This document shows positions 17,534-26,213 of a stretch of DNA of 64,000 nt, in pieces. The notes beneath the pieces were generated by a model. That model made no database searches. It saw only the letters and a program-made list of their open reading frames with translations, and was not told where the DNA came from. Location of the stretch: the NCBI GenBank assembly GCA_021789895.1, contig JAJYIU010000013.1, forward strand, positions 1-64,000, written 5' to 3'. The position numbers and the translations under genes are program-made. Position 1 is the stretch's first letter; every line of letters starts with the position of its first letter. The stretch is from Acidobacteriota bacterium. GTDB taxonomy: Bacteria > Acidobacteriota > Terriglobia > Terriglobales > SCQP01.

Positions 17534-17998
17534 ATGCGCTTGCGTTGGTTTTGGCTATCTCTTGCTTTGCTGCCGCTGGCAGGCTGCCATGCGGGAGCCG
17601 GCGGATTCCTTTCGGCCACACAGCATGCTCCGCTGGCCCAGGGCGTGCAACTGGGCCGCTATCATTGCGCTTCCCAACTCGGCGGCGGCTGGACCCCCGG
17701 GCCGGTGATCCTGCTTTATACCGGCGGTTTTGAGATCACCAGCGGCGACACTTACAATTTCGTGGACAACCATCACAACGTCAGCGGCGACAGCGGCAGC
17801 TACACCTTCCAAGCCAGCCGAAAATGCGGCGCGCATTGTCCCGGTAACCTGGTATTCACCTCCGGCACGCTGAAAGGCTCGCATGCCGCCCTCAATTTGC
17901 AAAATCACGAGCTCTACCTGGTACGGGCGCAATTTGCCGGCAAGCCGAACGCCAACCTGGCGGCGCTATCGTGCTGGCATACCCGGCCGTCGAAATAA
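17534..17998 (+). CDS. small lipoprotein of unknown function
   Basis: A 154-residue protein with a lipoprotein signal peptide: basic start, hydrophobic core, then the lipobox LPLAGC with the acceptor Cys at residue 17. It is therefore lipid-anchored on the periplasmic side or outer membrane. The mature part has two further close Cys residues (KCGAHC) and looks beta-rich; no domain is recognised. ATG 17534 follows AGGAAA and sits 48 bp after a good promoter. The open frame begins much earlier (17402), but that stretch covers the promoter and is not coding. Confidence 0.7.
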   Translation: MRLRWFWLSLALLPLAGCHAGAGGFLSATQHAPLAQGVQLGRYHCASQLGGGWTPGPVILLYTGGFEITSGDTYNFVDNHHNVSGDSGSYTFQASRKCGAHCPGNLVFTSGTLKGSHAALNLQNHELYLVRAQFAGKPNANLAALSCWHTRPSK

Positions 17999-18024
17999 CC
18001 GCAACGAAATCAAAAGATGCGTCG

Positions 18025-18046
18025 AAGGGTGAAAATTTCACCCCTT
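18025..18046. other. near-perfect 22-bp palindrome
   Basis: AAGGGTGAAA/ATTTCACCCCTT, symmetric except for one extra C, 27 bp after the lipoprotein stop. It could be a terminator hairpin with a poor T tract, or a protein-binding site. Confidence 0.4.
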
Positions 18047-18058
18047 ATAAAGATTTGT

Positions 18059-18087
18059 TTGCGGTCACGTTTTAAGTTGACTACAAT
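18059..18087 (+). promoter_or_regulatory. orphan sigma-70-like promoter
   Basis: TTGCGG (18059-18064), 17-bp spacer, TACAAT (18082-18087). It points into the 3' end of the minus-strand PLP enzyme gene and no plus-strand gene is evident downstream, so it might make an antisense or small RNA. It could also be chance in an AT-rich patch. Confidence 0.3.
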
Positions 18088-18211
18088 CACAGCCGCTGGA
18101 GCTGGCGGCAGCTCCCATGCCGATCTGGCCGATATATCCGCCGATCTGCAAACCATGCAGCCGATCTCGAACCGCGTGCCCTAGGCCGGGGTGGCTGAAG
18201 CGATCCGCCGG

Positions 18212-19459
18212 CTACGTCGCGGCGGCGCCGCTCCGGGCGAGCGCCTGGTCGAGATCTTCGCGCAGGTCTTCAACCGCCTCGATGCCGCAACTCAGCCGCA
18301 CCAGGTTATCGCCAATGCCGATGTCGCGGCGCTGGCGCGGAGAAAGATCGCGGTGCGAGCTGGAAGCGGGATAGAGCGCCAGCGACTGCACATCGCCCAG
18401 GCTGGTGGCGGGCAGCACGATGCGCAGTGCATCGAGGAAACGGAAGACTTCGCCGCGGCCGGCGCCGCGCAACTCGAAGGCCAGAATGCCGCCATACAGC
18501 CCGGACGGAAACAGGCGATGGGCGACGGCGTGGTCGGGGTGGCAAGCCAGGCCGGGATAGTGCACCCGCTCGACGGCGGGATGGGAGCTGAGAAAGCCGG
18601 CCAACGCGAGCGCGGTGCGGCACTGGCGTTCGAGGCGCAGCGGCAAGGTTTTCAGTCCGCGCAGCACGAGCCAGGCCTCGAAGGGGCCGAGGGCGGCGCC
18701 GGCCAGCTTGCGCTGCAGCTCCAGCGCGGCCGCGTCGGCGGCGCGCGCCAGCGCCAGCCCGCCCAGCACGTCGCCATGGCCGGCGAGGAACTTGGTGGCG
18801 CTATGCACCACGAAATCGGCGCCCAATTCCAGCGGGCGGCAGAGGAGCGGGGTGGTAAAGCTGGAATCCACCAGCAGGCGGGCGCCGGCGGCGTGCACCG
18901 CGTTGGCCAGCGCCGCCAGGTCGGCGACGCGCAGCAGCGGATTGGAGATAGTTTCGACCATCACCAACCGCGGGCGCGCCGCGGCCAGCAGCCCCGCCCA
19001 ACGCTCCGGGCCGGCAAACGACGCCAGGTGCAGCCGTATGCCGAGCGGCTCGAAGATCGTGCGCAGCAGAGCCAGCGTGGCGCCGTAAATATCTTGCGAA
19101 CACAGCACCGCATCGCCGGACTGTATGCCGGCCGCCAAAATAGCCGCATGCAGCGCGGCCATGCCCGAGGCGAAGCTGACCGCCGCGACGGCATCGTTTG
19201 CATCCGCGCCGCTGTTCCCTTCTCCTGGCGCTTCTTCACCGCCTTCGAGCGCGGCCACGGCCAGCTCCAGCGCGCGCCCGGTGGGATGTGCATAGCGGCT
19301 GTACATGTATCCGGGCTGGTCGCCGGCGGCCACCCGGTCGAGGTCGGCAAAATCCGGGTAGATATAGGTGGCGCTGGGGTAGATGGGAGTGGTGACGGAT
19401 TTCCAGCCGGCGGGCGCAAGGCGCTCGCCGGCATGCACGGCGCGGGTGGCTAATCGCAT
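18212..19459 (-). CDS. trans-sulfuration PLP enzyme (Cys/Met metabolism)
   Basis: Member of the cystathionine gamma-synthase / beta-lyase / O-acetylhomoserine sulfhydrylase family, a PLP-dependent cytoplasmic enzyme of methionine and cysteine metabolism. The family signature with the PLP lysine (HSATKFLAGHGDVLGG) is near residue 210. Other landmarks are YSRYAHPTGRALE near 53, the SFASGMAALHAA cofactor loop near 94 and the C-terminal IVLPATSLGDVQSL. Its 415 residues are slightly long because of an inserted GEEAPGEGNSGADAND stretch near 75-90. It appears monocistronic. MetB, MetC, MetZ and methionine gamma-lyase cannot be separated by eye. Confidence 0.85.
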   Translation of the reverse strand: MRLATRAVHAGERLAPAGWKSVTTPIYPSATYIYPDFADLDRVAAGDQPGYMYSRYAHPTGRALELAVAALEGGEEAPGEGNSGADANDAVAAVSFASGMAALHAAILAAGIQSGDAVLCSQDIYGATLALLRTIFEPLGIRLHLASFAGPERWAGLLAAARPRLVMVETISNPLLRVADLAALANAVHAAGARLLVDSSFTTPLLCRPLELGADFVVHSATKFLAGHGDVLGGLALARAADAAALELQRKLAGAALGPFEAWLVLRGLKTLPLRLERQCRTALALAGFLSSHPAVERVHYPGLACHPDHAVAHRLFPSGLYGGILAFELRGAGRGEVFRFLDALRIVLPATSLGDVQSLALYPASSSHRDLSPRQRRDIGIGDNLVRLSCGIEAVEDLREDLDQALARSGAAAT

Positions 19460-19476
19460 GCCTGCTATTGTCGGGC

Positions 19477-19577
19477 AAAATGCGGTGGAGGAAAGAAAGC
19501 GATCGCCCGCCGGCCTCAGCTTTCAGCCGGAGAGTTGTCAGCCCTAAAGCCGGCGCTGATCGCTTCCACCACCGCTT
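19477..19577 (-). terminator. long imperfect hairpin downstream of actE
   Basis: Arms at 19482-19504 and 19558-19575 pair over two 8-bp blocks separated by a 5-nt bulge, enclosing a 53-nt internal segment with a further small hairpin. Read on the minus strand it lies just after the actE stop and ends in ATTTTG. It is probably the 3' end of the act operon transcript and is unusually large for a terminator. Confidence 0.4.
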
Positions 19578-20434
19578 TAATAAAAGTGGGTTTTCAGGCG
19601 CGATTCGGGGCCGTCATCCTGCAGTAACTTCTGATGGGCTTGCGTTTCGGCGGCCACCTGGGCCTGGCGTTTGCGCCGGCGCTCGCTGCCGGCCTGGCCG
19701 GCGAGGGCCAGGGCCGCCAGGAAAAACAGCGACAGGCTGACGTAGTTCGGGATGTAGGGCAAGGGGAAATCGCGGCCAGGGTCGGGCCGCCGCGGCGGCG
19801 GGTGCAGCCAGGCGTAAATCTGCCGCGCCTGCGCCGGGCTGAGCTGCGCGGCAGCGAAGGCGGGCATCAGGCCGCCGCCATGCCGCACCTGAAAAAGGAA
19901 TTTCGCCTGCGGCAAGGCGGTGTTGAGGATGCCCGGGCCGATGCCGCCGCGGGCTTCGGCGCCGTGGCAGGCAAGGCAATTTTGCTGGAAAACGAGCGCG
20001 CCGGGAGCTTTGGGATCCGGCGGCGGCAGCAACGCCGCGGCCGGCGGCGGCGGCAGGCGGTTGACGTAAGTTAGCAGTTGCGCCAGTTGCGCGCCGGAAA
20101 TCTTCGCCGGCGGAAATGCCGGCATCACCAGCCCGCCCTGGCGGACCTGCAGATTGAAGACCGCGGCGGACCAGGAGCGCGCCGCAATTTGCGGGCCGAT
20201 GCGCCCGGCGCCGCGAGTGCCGTGGCAGGGGGAGCAGTTTTGGGCAAACAGCGCGCCGGTCCGCGGGCCGGCGGGCGCGGCGGGAGTCGGCAGAACGGCG
20301 GCGGCCGGCACTGCCGGTGCGGGGACGCGGCGCGGCAGCGCATAGCTGGCGGCGGTGGCGGCGGCGAGCGCGCCGAGCAGGGGCAGGAAAAGGCAGCCGA
20401 GGCGCGATGTTGGCGGAAGCGATAAGCGACGCAT
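19577..20434 (-). CDS. actE: diheme cytochrome c, Act complex subunit E type
   Basis: A 285-residue cytochrome with two haem-binding motifs, CSPCH (near residue 68) and CLACH (near 154), each followed by a methionine-containing segment (VMPAFPP and LMPAFAAAQ) that may give the sixth ligand. Residues 12-33 are a signal anchor, and a second hydrophobic segment near 230-250 (LSLFFLAALALAG) makes it a membrane-held periplasmic protein. ActE of known complexes is usually monohaem, so this looks like a tandem duplication of the cytochrome domain. AGGGGAG precedes the ATG, and the gene closes the act operon after a 17-nt gap. Confidence 0.75.
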   Translation of the reverse strand: MRRLSLPPTSRLGCLFLPLLGALAAATAASYALPRRVPAPAVPAAAVLPTPAAPAGPRTGALFAQNCSPCHGTRGAGRIGPQIAARSWSAAVFNLQVRQGGLVMPAFPPAKISGAQLAQLLTYVNRLPPPPAAALLPPPDPKAPGALVFQQNCLACHGAEARGGIGPGILNTALPQAKFLFQVRHGGGLMPAFAAAQLSPAQARQIYAWLHPPPRRPDPGRDFPLPYIPNYVSLSLFFLAALALAGQAGSERRRKRQAQVAAETQAHQKLLQDDGPESRLKTHFY

Positions 20435-20451
20435 AAGATCTCCCCTGGCGA

Positions 20452-20946
20452 TCAGCGGGCGGGATCGAGCGCGGCCAGCAATTGCCGCGCCTGCCAGGCC
20501 TGCTCGGCATCGCTGCAGGCGACGCAGACAATCGCTTCGCCGAAGTTGAGTTCGGGATGTTCCACGGCGCGGCGGCCGGGTCCGAGCCGGGCGCCGAGCA
20601 GCAGATGGAGCAGCATCGCGATGATCGAGCCCAGCAAAGTCATTTCGTAGGTAATGACGCCGATGGGCAGGGGCGAGATCAGCGGCATGCCGCCGGTGTG
20701 CAGGCGATAGCCGAGCGTCATCGCCACGATCGCGCCGATGGCGGCGCTGAAGCCGAAGAGCGCGCCGAGGATGCCCAGCTTCGACATGGAGCTTGGCGGC
20801 GGGGGAAATTCCGGCAGCGGCTCGCGGCTGAGCACCTGGATGCGGCGTTCGGCGATGCCTTCCCGGCGCAGCCGCGCCACGAGGCCGGGCAGGCCGGCGC
20901 CGCCGGGCGGCGGATCCAAGGCTACGCGCAGGCTGACTTCAATCAC
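20452..20946 (-). CDS. actD: Act complex subunit D (DUF3341)
   Basis: Small membrane subunit of alternative complex III. It reads from a GTG at 20946 that overlaps the actC stop (GTGA), giving 164 residues. Two transmembrane helices are clear (about residues 57-80 and 96-118), flanked by soluble ends, which is the DUF3341 plan. A longer reading frame upstream is only an overlap with actC in another frame. It keeps the operon order of known act clusters. Confidence 0.82.
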   Translation of the reverse strand: MIEVSLRVALDPPPGGAGLPGLVARLRREGIAERRIQVLSREPLPEFPPPPSSMSKLGILGALFGFSAAIGAIVAMTLGYRLHTGGMPLISPLPIGVITYEMTLLGSIIAMLLHLLLGARLGPGRRAVEHPELNFGEAIVCVACSDAEQAWQARQLLAALDPAR

Positions 20947-22289
20947 GACTGACCTCCCGATTCGGCCGCGGCGGCGTGCTTGCCGCCGCCCAGTTCCCAG
21001 ATGGAGATGATGGGGAAAATTTTCGAAAAGATCATATAAAGCAACGCCATGGCCGCTAGCGTCGCCAGCGAGAGGCTGATTTCGGTCCAGTGCGGGTAAT
21101 AGCCGAACCAGGAATTGAAGCTCAGGCGCTGGTTGGCGGCGCCGGGTACGACGATCAGAAACCGTTCCAGCCACATGCCCAGGGTGATGGTGATCGAGGC
21201 GATCACGGTTCCGGAAATGGTGCGCAGCCGCTTGATGGCGAGCAGCGGAAACGGAATGACGAAGTTGCACAGCACCATGGCCCAGAACAGCGGCGCGAAA
21301 TGGCCGCTGATCTTGCTCCAGAAGGTGCCCATTTCGTCGGGCAAATTGCCATACCAGGTGGTGATCATCTCGGCGACGACGAAGTAGCCCCAGAGTAGCG
21401 TCATGGTGAGCAGCAGCTTGCCCAGATTGGAAAAGTGCTTGGGCTGGAGATAGGCCTCGAGGTGATAGACGCGGCGCAGGATGGCCATGATGATGATCAG
21501 CGCGGCAATGCCGCTGAAGATGGCGCCGGCGACGAAGTAGGGCCCGAAGATGGTGGAATGCCAACTGGGCACGACCGCCATGGCGAAATCCCAACTCACG
21601 ATGGTGTGCACCGAAACGGCGATGCCGATCACCACCGCGGCCATCAACTGGATGGCGAGCTCCAGCCGGTGCCATTGTTGCTGCGTCCCGCGCCAGCTCA
21701 TCGCCAGGAAGCGGTAGAGGCGCTGCCGCCAGCCGCGGGTGCGGTCGCGCGCCAGCGCCAGGTCGGGCAGCAGCGGCAGGAACAGGTAGATCGAGCTGGC
21801 GGTGATGTAGGTGGAGATGGCGAAGAAATCCCATTCCAGCGGCGAACGGAAATTGGGCCAGATCAGCCGCTCGTTGGGATAGGGCGCCAGCCAGAAGAAC
21901 AGCCAGGGACGGCCCAAGTGAATGATGGGGAAAATGCCGCCGATCATCAGCGCGAAAACGGTGATCGCCTCGGCGGCGCGGGTGACGGCATAGCGCCAGG
22001 TGGCGTTGGTCAGCCGCAGGATGGCCGAAATCAGCGTGCCGGCGTGGCTGATGCCGATCCAGAAGACGAAATCGGTGACGAAAAAACCCCAAAACACCGG
22101 ACGCCGCAGCCCGGTGACGCCCAGGCCGACTATCGCCTGGTAGAGAAAGCAGAACAGGCCCCAGCCGATTACCGCCAGCAGCAACAGACTCATGCGGCGG
22201 TACGCCTTGCCGGTAAACAGCATCGGCCGCATCAGCGTCTGGGCGGCGGCTTGGGGTGGTTCGTTGACGGCGACTGTCACGGTGCTCAT
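20943..22289 (-). CDS. actC: Act complex subunit C (NrfD-like quinol-oxidising membrane subunit)
   Basis: A 448-residue polytopic membrane protein of the NrfD/PsrC family with about ten predicted helices. In alternative complex III this subunit holds the quinol site and passes electrons to the iron-sulfur ActB. Family landmarks seen include FVFWIGISHAGTLISAILRL near residue 73 and IFPIIHLGRPW near 119, where the conserved His and Arg/Asp-type residues lie. Its ATG overlaps the upstream FeS subunit stop (ATGA). The electron route, quinol to ActB to ActA/ActE cytochromes, is family knowledge. Confidence 0.88.
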   Translation of the reverse strand: MSTVTVAVNEPPQAAAQTLMRPMLFTGKAYRRMSLLLLAVIGWGLFCFLYQAIVGLGVTGLRRPVFWGFFVTDFVFWIGISHAGTLISAILRLTNATWRYAVTRAAEAITVFALMIGGIFPIIHLGRPWLFFWLAPYPNERLIWPNFRSPLEWDFFAISTYITASSIYLFLPLLPDLALARDRTRGWRQRLYRFLAMSWRGTQQQWHRLELAIQLMAAVVIGIAVSVHTIVSWDFAMAVVPSWHSTIFGPYFVAGAIFSGIAALIIIMAILRRVYHLEAYLQPKHFSNLGKLLLTMTLLWGYFVVAEMITTWYGNLPDEMGTFWSKISGHFAPLFWAMVLCNFVIPFPLLAIKRLRTISGTVIASITITLGMWLERFLIVVPGAANQRLSFNSWFGYYPHWTEISLSLATLAAMALLYMIFSKIFPIISIWELGGGKHAAAAESGGQS

Positions 22290-23053
22290 GCTTCCACCTC
22301 CGCGGTGGGAGTTGGAGCGGCGGCCAGCCGGCTATCGGGCGGGGTGACGCGGCGCGCATAGCGAACCTTCGGCCGGGTGCCGACCTCGGGCAGCAGCACT
22401 TCCAGCCCGGAGGAATCCCAGGCCGCGCCCACCGCGCCACCGGGATTGTTCAAATCGCCGAACCGCAGCGCCTCCGCCGGGCAGGACTGCGCGCAGGCGG
22501 GCTGAATATCGCGCTCGCGCAAGGCGCGTTTTTCCAGCTCCGCCTGGCGCTCGGCGGCGAGGATGCGTTGGATGCAGAAGCTGCATTTTTCCATGATGCC
22601 GCGCGTGCGCCGGCTGACGTCGGGATTCAACTGCACTTCCATCGGCGAGGGCCAGGCGTAGTCGAACCAGTTGAAAAAGCGCCCCTGGTAGGGACAGTTG
22701 AGCCCGCAGTAGCGGGTGCCCACGCAGCGGTTGTACACCTGCACGCTGATGCCTTCCGCGTTGGTGTAGGTGGCCAGCACGGGACAGACCGGCTCGCAGG
22801 GGGCCGCGTCGCACTGCTGGCAGTTGACCGGCCGGTTTTCCACCCGGAAGTTGCGCCCCGACCCGGTCCAGGTGCGCTCGATCCGCATCCATTGCAGCGT
22901 GCCGTTGTAGGCGGCTTCCTTGGCCCCGGCGATGGCGATGTTGTTCTCCGCCCGGCAGGCGACCGCGCAGGCGGAACAGCCGGTGCAGGCGTTCAGGTCA
23001 ATGATCATTCCCCAGCGGGGCGTGGCAGCGGGCTTGGAGTCCGTTTGCGACAT
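22286..23053 (-). CDS. actB2: Act complex iron-sulfur subunit (C-terminal half of ActB)
   Basis: Four-cluster ferredoxin-like subunit. The Cys motifs are visible in order: CTGCSACAVAC, CQQCDAAPCEPVCP, CVGTRYCGLNCP, and CSFC with CAQSCP, as expected for four iron-sulfur clusters of the polyferredoxin chain. In most alternative complex III systems this domain is fused to the molybdopterin-like ActB; here it is a separate gene. ATG 23053 is taken as the start; a TTG at 23071 overlaps the upstream stop (TTGA) and is an alternative. It lies between the molybdopterin-like half and actC. Confidence 0.85.
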   Translation of the reverse strand: MSQTDSKPAATPRWGMIIDLNACTGCSACAVACRAENNIAIAGAKEAAYNGTLQWMRIERTWTGSGRNFRVENRPVNCQQCDAAPCEPVCPVLATYTNAEGISVQVYNRCVGTRYCGLNCPYQGRFFNWFDYAWPSPMEVQLNPDVSRRTRGIMEKCSFCIQRILAAERQAELEKRALRERDIQPACAQSCPAEALRFGDLNNPGGAVGAAWDSSGLEVLLPEVGTRPKVRYARRVTPPDSRLAAAPTPTAEVEA

Positions 23054-23067
23054 AAGGTCAGTCAGCC

Positions 23068-25347
23068 TCAACGATGCAGAATTTCCTGGTGCAAACTATG
23101 GCCGAACAGCGGCAGCGGCAAGCGGCGTCCGGAAGCCGACAGGCGAACTCGATTCGCCTTCCAGGCCAGCGCGCCGGTGGCCGGATCGCGCAGGTCGGCC
23201 AGCAGCCGGAAAGGGTTGGCGCCGCGATTGGTGGGCGCGTCGCCCGCGCTGTGTCCCTGGCCGGCCGGAATCGCGACCGTGTCGGGGCGCAAGCCGGGAT
23301 AGAGAAAGACCGGCAACTCGATGCGGCCGGCGGCAGATTCCACCCACGCGCCATCGCCCTGGCGCAAGCCCAGCTTGGCGGCCAATTGCGGGTGCACCTC
23401 GACCCAGTTGCACCACATCGCGGAAGTGGTCGGGTCGGGCAGCTCCTGCAGCCAGGTCAGCCAGCTCCCCGTCCCGTCGCCCATCAGCGGCGATTCGTAA
23501 AGATCCAAATACAACGGATATTCCGAACTCGCGGGCGCAGTCGGCGCGGTCAGAGCCGAAGGCTGCGCCGGGAGCTGCAGCCGGCGGGCGGCAGAGGAAG
23601 GCGCTGCCGCGGCGGCATTCGGGGTATTCGCCGGGGCGGGCGCGGTCCAGAAGCCGCCCCGCTCGAGGGCCGCCGGCCAGAAATCGGCAAACGGCTGCCG
23701 CGGCGCATAACGCTGCTGTATGGCATGCCAGTGGCGGCGGATTGCCAACTCGGCGGCGCCGGCGGGCGCGGCGGCAGCGACCGCCGCAATTGCAGGAGCT
23801 GCGGATGAAGCCGAGGCGGTCGCGGCAGGCGCGGTCTTGGCGGACGCGGCGGGCGCCGCCGGCACCGCCGGCGGCGATAGCTCGGTCACGATTTCGATGA
23901 GCGAGCGCGTGTCGTGCAAGGGCTGCATCGCGGGCGGATTCAGGCTGGCGACGAAACCGGCGGCGGTGACGCGCTCGTCGTCCGCCCAGCTTTCGAGCGT
24001 GGTTGAAAGCGGCAGCACCAAATGCGCCATCTGCGCGGTTTCGTCCGGCATCGTGCCGAGCACCGCCACGTAAGGGATGGAGGCCAGCCAGGCTTCGAGT
24101 TTCCAGCCCGGAGGCGCGGAAAAGACCGGATTGGCCTCGTGCACGATCAAGACTCGCGGCGCGGGCTGGCCGGCAGGCATGGAAAACGCGCTGGGCGTTG
24201 CGGGCGCGCCGGACTTGTGCGGCTGGGCTGCGGCAGGCGAAGACGCCGCCGGCAGTGCGGCCGCGGGCGACGCTTCGCCTTCCGCCAGGCTCGCCAGGAA
24301 ACCGATCGCCGCGGCTTGAAACGCGGCGTGCTCGTGGGCGTAAGCGCCGGGGCCGCCAAGCACCAGCGGCTGCCGCGCGGCCGCCAGCCGCCGGGCGGCG
24401 GCGCGCAGTTGCGAGGCAGGCACGCCGCAGATGCGGCCCGCCCGCTGCGGGGTGTACGGCCGCAGCCAGGCCGGCACCGACGACTCGCCGCCGCGCAAGG
24501 CAATCCACTGCGCCGCCAGCGCCAGTGCGAAGACGCCCTCGGCGCCCGGCCGCAGCGCGATCCATTGATCGGCGTTGGTGCCGGTCAGCGACAGCCGCGG
24601 CTCGGCCTGTAGGAAGACGCTGCCGGGACGGCGGCGGAAACGGCTATAGGCGCGGATGGCGCCCGCCTGGCCGGGCCAGGCTTCCAGAAAATTGCCGAAG
24701 GAAAGCAGGCAATCGGCCTGCGGCAGGCGCTCGAGCCGGAGCGCGTCGGCGGCGGCGCGCGGCGCGGGCAGCGCCTCGTATTCCCACCAGCGCGCCTGCA
24801 GCCGCGTCAACCAGGCGCCCGTTAGCTCGGCTTCGGTGGCGCGCAGCGGGCGCCCCAACCAGGCCACTTCGCCGGGACGCGCCGCCTGCAACTGCCGCCG
24901 CAGCCGGTCGCCGGCCGCGCTCCAGCTCAGGCGCTGCAGCGGCGCGCCGGGCCGCGTCCGTTCGCCCGGCGCCGCCAACCGGCGGGGATGATAGGTCGCT
25001 TCCAAGCCGGCCTGCCCGCGCGCGCAGAGCCCGCCCTGGTTCAGCGGATGCTCGGGATTGCCTTCCAGCTTCTTCGCCACCAGGCGCGCCTGGCGGAACG
25101 CCTGCCCGTCGCGCTCGAGCGGCACGATCGCCTGCATGCGCTTCACCAGCACGCCGCAGCCGGCGCCGCATTGGCGGCAAAGCCCGCGCGACCAGTAGGC
25201 CGTTCCCGGCACGATCGTCTCTTCCGGAATCAGCAGCGGCGCCAGCTCGCGGCCCTGGGTGTGGCAGCCGGCGGCGGCCGCGCTCGCTGAACCGACTAGC
25301 GTGAGCTTGACAAAATCGCGGCGCGGGAGTGAAAACCGATCGCTCAT
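23068..25347 (-). CDS. actB1: Act complex molybdopterin-oxidoreductase-like subunit (N-terminal half of ActB)
   Basis: A 759-residue member of the molybdopterin oxidoreductase superfamily, exported by the Tat route: PRRDFVKLTLVG near residue 8 is a twin-arginine signal, and a Cys at 28 after SAAAAG could be lipidated. A CxxCxxxC pattern at 57/60/64 with a further Cys at 108 resembles the iron-sulfur ligand set of true molybdoenzymes. Residues about 370-400 and 500-540 are Ala/Pro-rich, low-complexity insertions. In known alternative complex III the homologous domain has no Mo cofactor, so its role is structural. A strong GAGGAGG ribosome site precedes the ATG. Together with the FeS gene it replaces the usual single ActB. 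Confidence 0.85.
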   Translation of the reverse strand: MSDRFSLPRRDFVKLTLVGSASAAAAGCHTQGRELAPLLIPEETIVPGTAYWSRGLCRQCGAGCGVLVKRMQAIVPLERDGQAFRQARLVAKKLEGNPEHPLNQGGLCARGQAGLEATYHPRRLAAPGERTRPGAPLQRLSWSAAGDRLRRQLQAARPGEVAWLGRPLRATEAELTGAWLTRLQARWWEYEALPAPRAAADALRLERLPQADCLLSFGNFLEAWPGQAGAIRAYSRFRRRPGSVFLQAEPRLSLTGTNADQWIALRPGAEGVFALALAAQWIALRGGESSVPAWLRPYTPQRAGRICGVPASQLRAAARRLAAARQPLVLGGPGAYAHEHAAFQAAAIGFLASLAEGEASPAAALPAASSPAAAQPHKSGAPATPSAFSMPAGQPAPRVLIVHEANPVFSAPPGWKLEAWLASIPYVAVLGTMPDETAQMAHLVLPLSTTLESWADDERVTAAGFVASLNPPAMQPLHDTRSLIEIVTELSPPAVPAAPAASAKTAPAATASASSAAPAIAAVAAAAPAGAAELAIRRHWHAIQQRYAPRQPFADFWPAALERGGFWTAPAPANTPNAAAAAPSSAARRLQLPAQPSALTAPTAPASSEYPLYLDLYESPLMGDGTGSWLTWLQELPDPTTSAMWCNWVEVHPQLAAKLGLRQGDGAWVESAAGRIELPVFLYPGLRPDTVAIPAGQGHSAGDAPTNRGANPFRLLADLRDPATGALAWKANRVRLSASGRRLPLPLFGHSLHQEILHR

Positions 25348-25371
25348 TGCGCCTCCTCGGCGGCCCGTGGA

Positions 25372-25866
25372 TCAAACATGACAATCCTCACAACCGGTTT
25401 TGGCGCCGTGCTGACGATGGCAGGCGATGCAAACCCCCATCGGCATCGGCTTCCACACCCGCGCCGTCGCGAGGCGCCGCATGTCGCCGTGGCAGGTGCG
25501 GCAGGCCAGCCCGGCGGCGAGATGCAGGTTATGGCGAAAGCGCAGGTGCGCCGACGCCGGGTAAACATACACCCGCTGCCAGGGGATTTCGATTCCGCGC
25601 CGGGCATAGTCCATCACCTGGCGGATGAGCGGAGAGCGGGCGCGGAGGCGCTGATGGCAGAGGGCGCACTCGCGCACGCTGGGCAGCCCGGCCCGGTTCG
25701 AGACCGCGGCGTCGCGGTGGCAATCGGCGCAATGCATGCCGGCCTGCAGATGCAGGTTGTGGGGGAAGGCGATCGGCTGGCGCGGGGCGCGGAGCCCCAG
25801 GCGAGGGTAGGCGGCGCCTAAGCCCGCCAACACCAGCGCCGCCAGCGCATATTTCCATCGCTTCAT
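25372..25866 (-). CDS. actA: pentahaem cytochrome c, Act complex subunit A
   Basis: First gene of the act operon. Five CxxCH haem motifs are seen in about 165 residues (CADCH, CALCH, CRTCH, CIACH, CEDCH), the count expected for ActA. One N-terminal hydrophobic segment (WKYALAALVLAGLGAA) anchors or exports it to the periplasmic side. ATG 25866 is chosen; a GTG three codons earlier is possible and the ribosome site is weak. Several extra histidines (FPHNLH, FRHNLH) are likely distal haem ligands. It is separated from actB1 by 24 nt and divergent from the cytochrome/cupredoxin fusion gene. Confidence 0.88.
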   Translation of the reverse strand: MKRWKYALAALVLAGLGAAYPRLGLRAPRQPIAFPHNLHLQAGMHCADCHRDAAVSNRAGLPSVRECALCHQRLRARSPLIRQVMDYARRGIEIPWQRVYVYPASAHLRFRHNLHLAAGLACRTCHGDMRRLATARVWKPMPMGVCIACHRQHGAKTGCEDCHV

Positions 25867-26213
25867 AAAAAACACTCGTCGTTCGGGGATATCTCCCGGC
25901 GGGACGGCCGCGGGCGGGAGGACTCGAACCGCGCGCGGCCGTTCCGGCCGTGGAGCTTGCAGCCAGGGCGCGCGCCGGCGGCGGCGCCGAGGCCATCACC
26001 TCATTCCGTGATTCCGGTCAAGCAGCACCGGTCTGAATGTGACCTTACCGGGCTGGCGGCTAAAATTCCGTGACTACAGCCAAAGCAAAGCGTGACTGCA
26101 AACACTCATAGCCGCGTGGAGAGTGACCCGAATCACATCCGCGCGTAAGCCGGCGCAATGACAGCCCCGCGGCGGCGTGCTGGAATGATGGCAGGACGCT
26201 ACTGGAGGATGCG
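25867..26213. other. divergent intergenic region between act operon and cytochrome genes
   Basis: About 350 bp with no gene. It should hold the promoters of both divergent groups. A CRP/FNR-family palindrome lies at 26122-26137 (listed separately). A GGTTCGAGTC-like element on the minus strand near 25920 looks like a tRNA T-loop but has no matching acceptor stem. No clear -10/-35 pair was found. Confidence 0.5.
26122..26137. promoter_or_regulatory. CRP/FNR-family operator candidate
   Basis: GTGA-CCCGAA-TCAC is a perfect dyad matching the CRP core GTGA-N6-TCAC. It is in the region between the divergent act operon and the cytochrome/cupredoxin gene, where a redox or energy regulator would make sense. 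Confidence 0.4.

Noticed and set aside
18191-19453. Plus-strand frame of 420 codons
   Set aside because: Antisense shadow of the trans-sulfuration enzyme with low-complexity Gln/Gly/Ala composition.
25900-26000. tRNA gene suggested by a GGTTCGAGTC T-loop on the minus strand
   Set aside because: The T-stem has two mismatches, no acceptor or D-arm partner is found at the right distance, and the anticodon-like loop does not form a proper stem.
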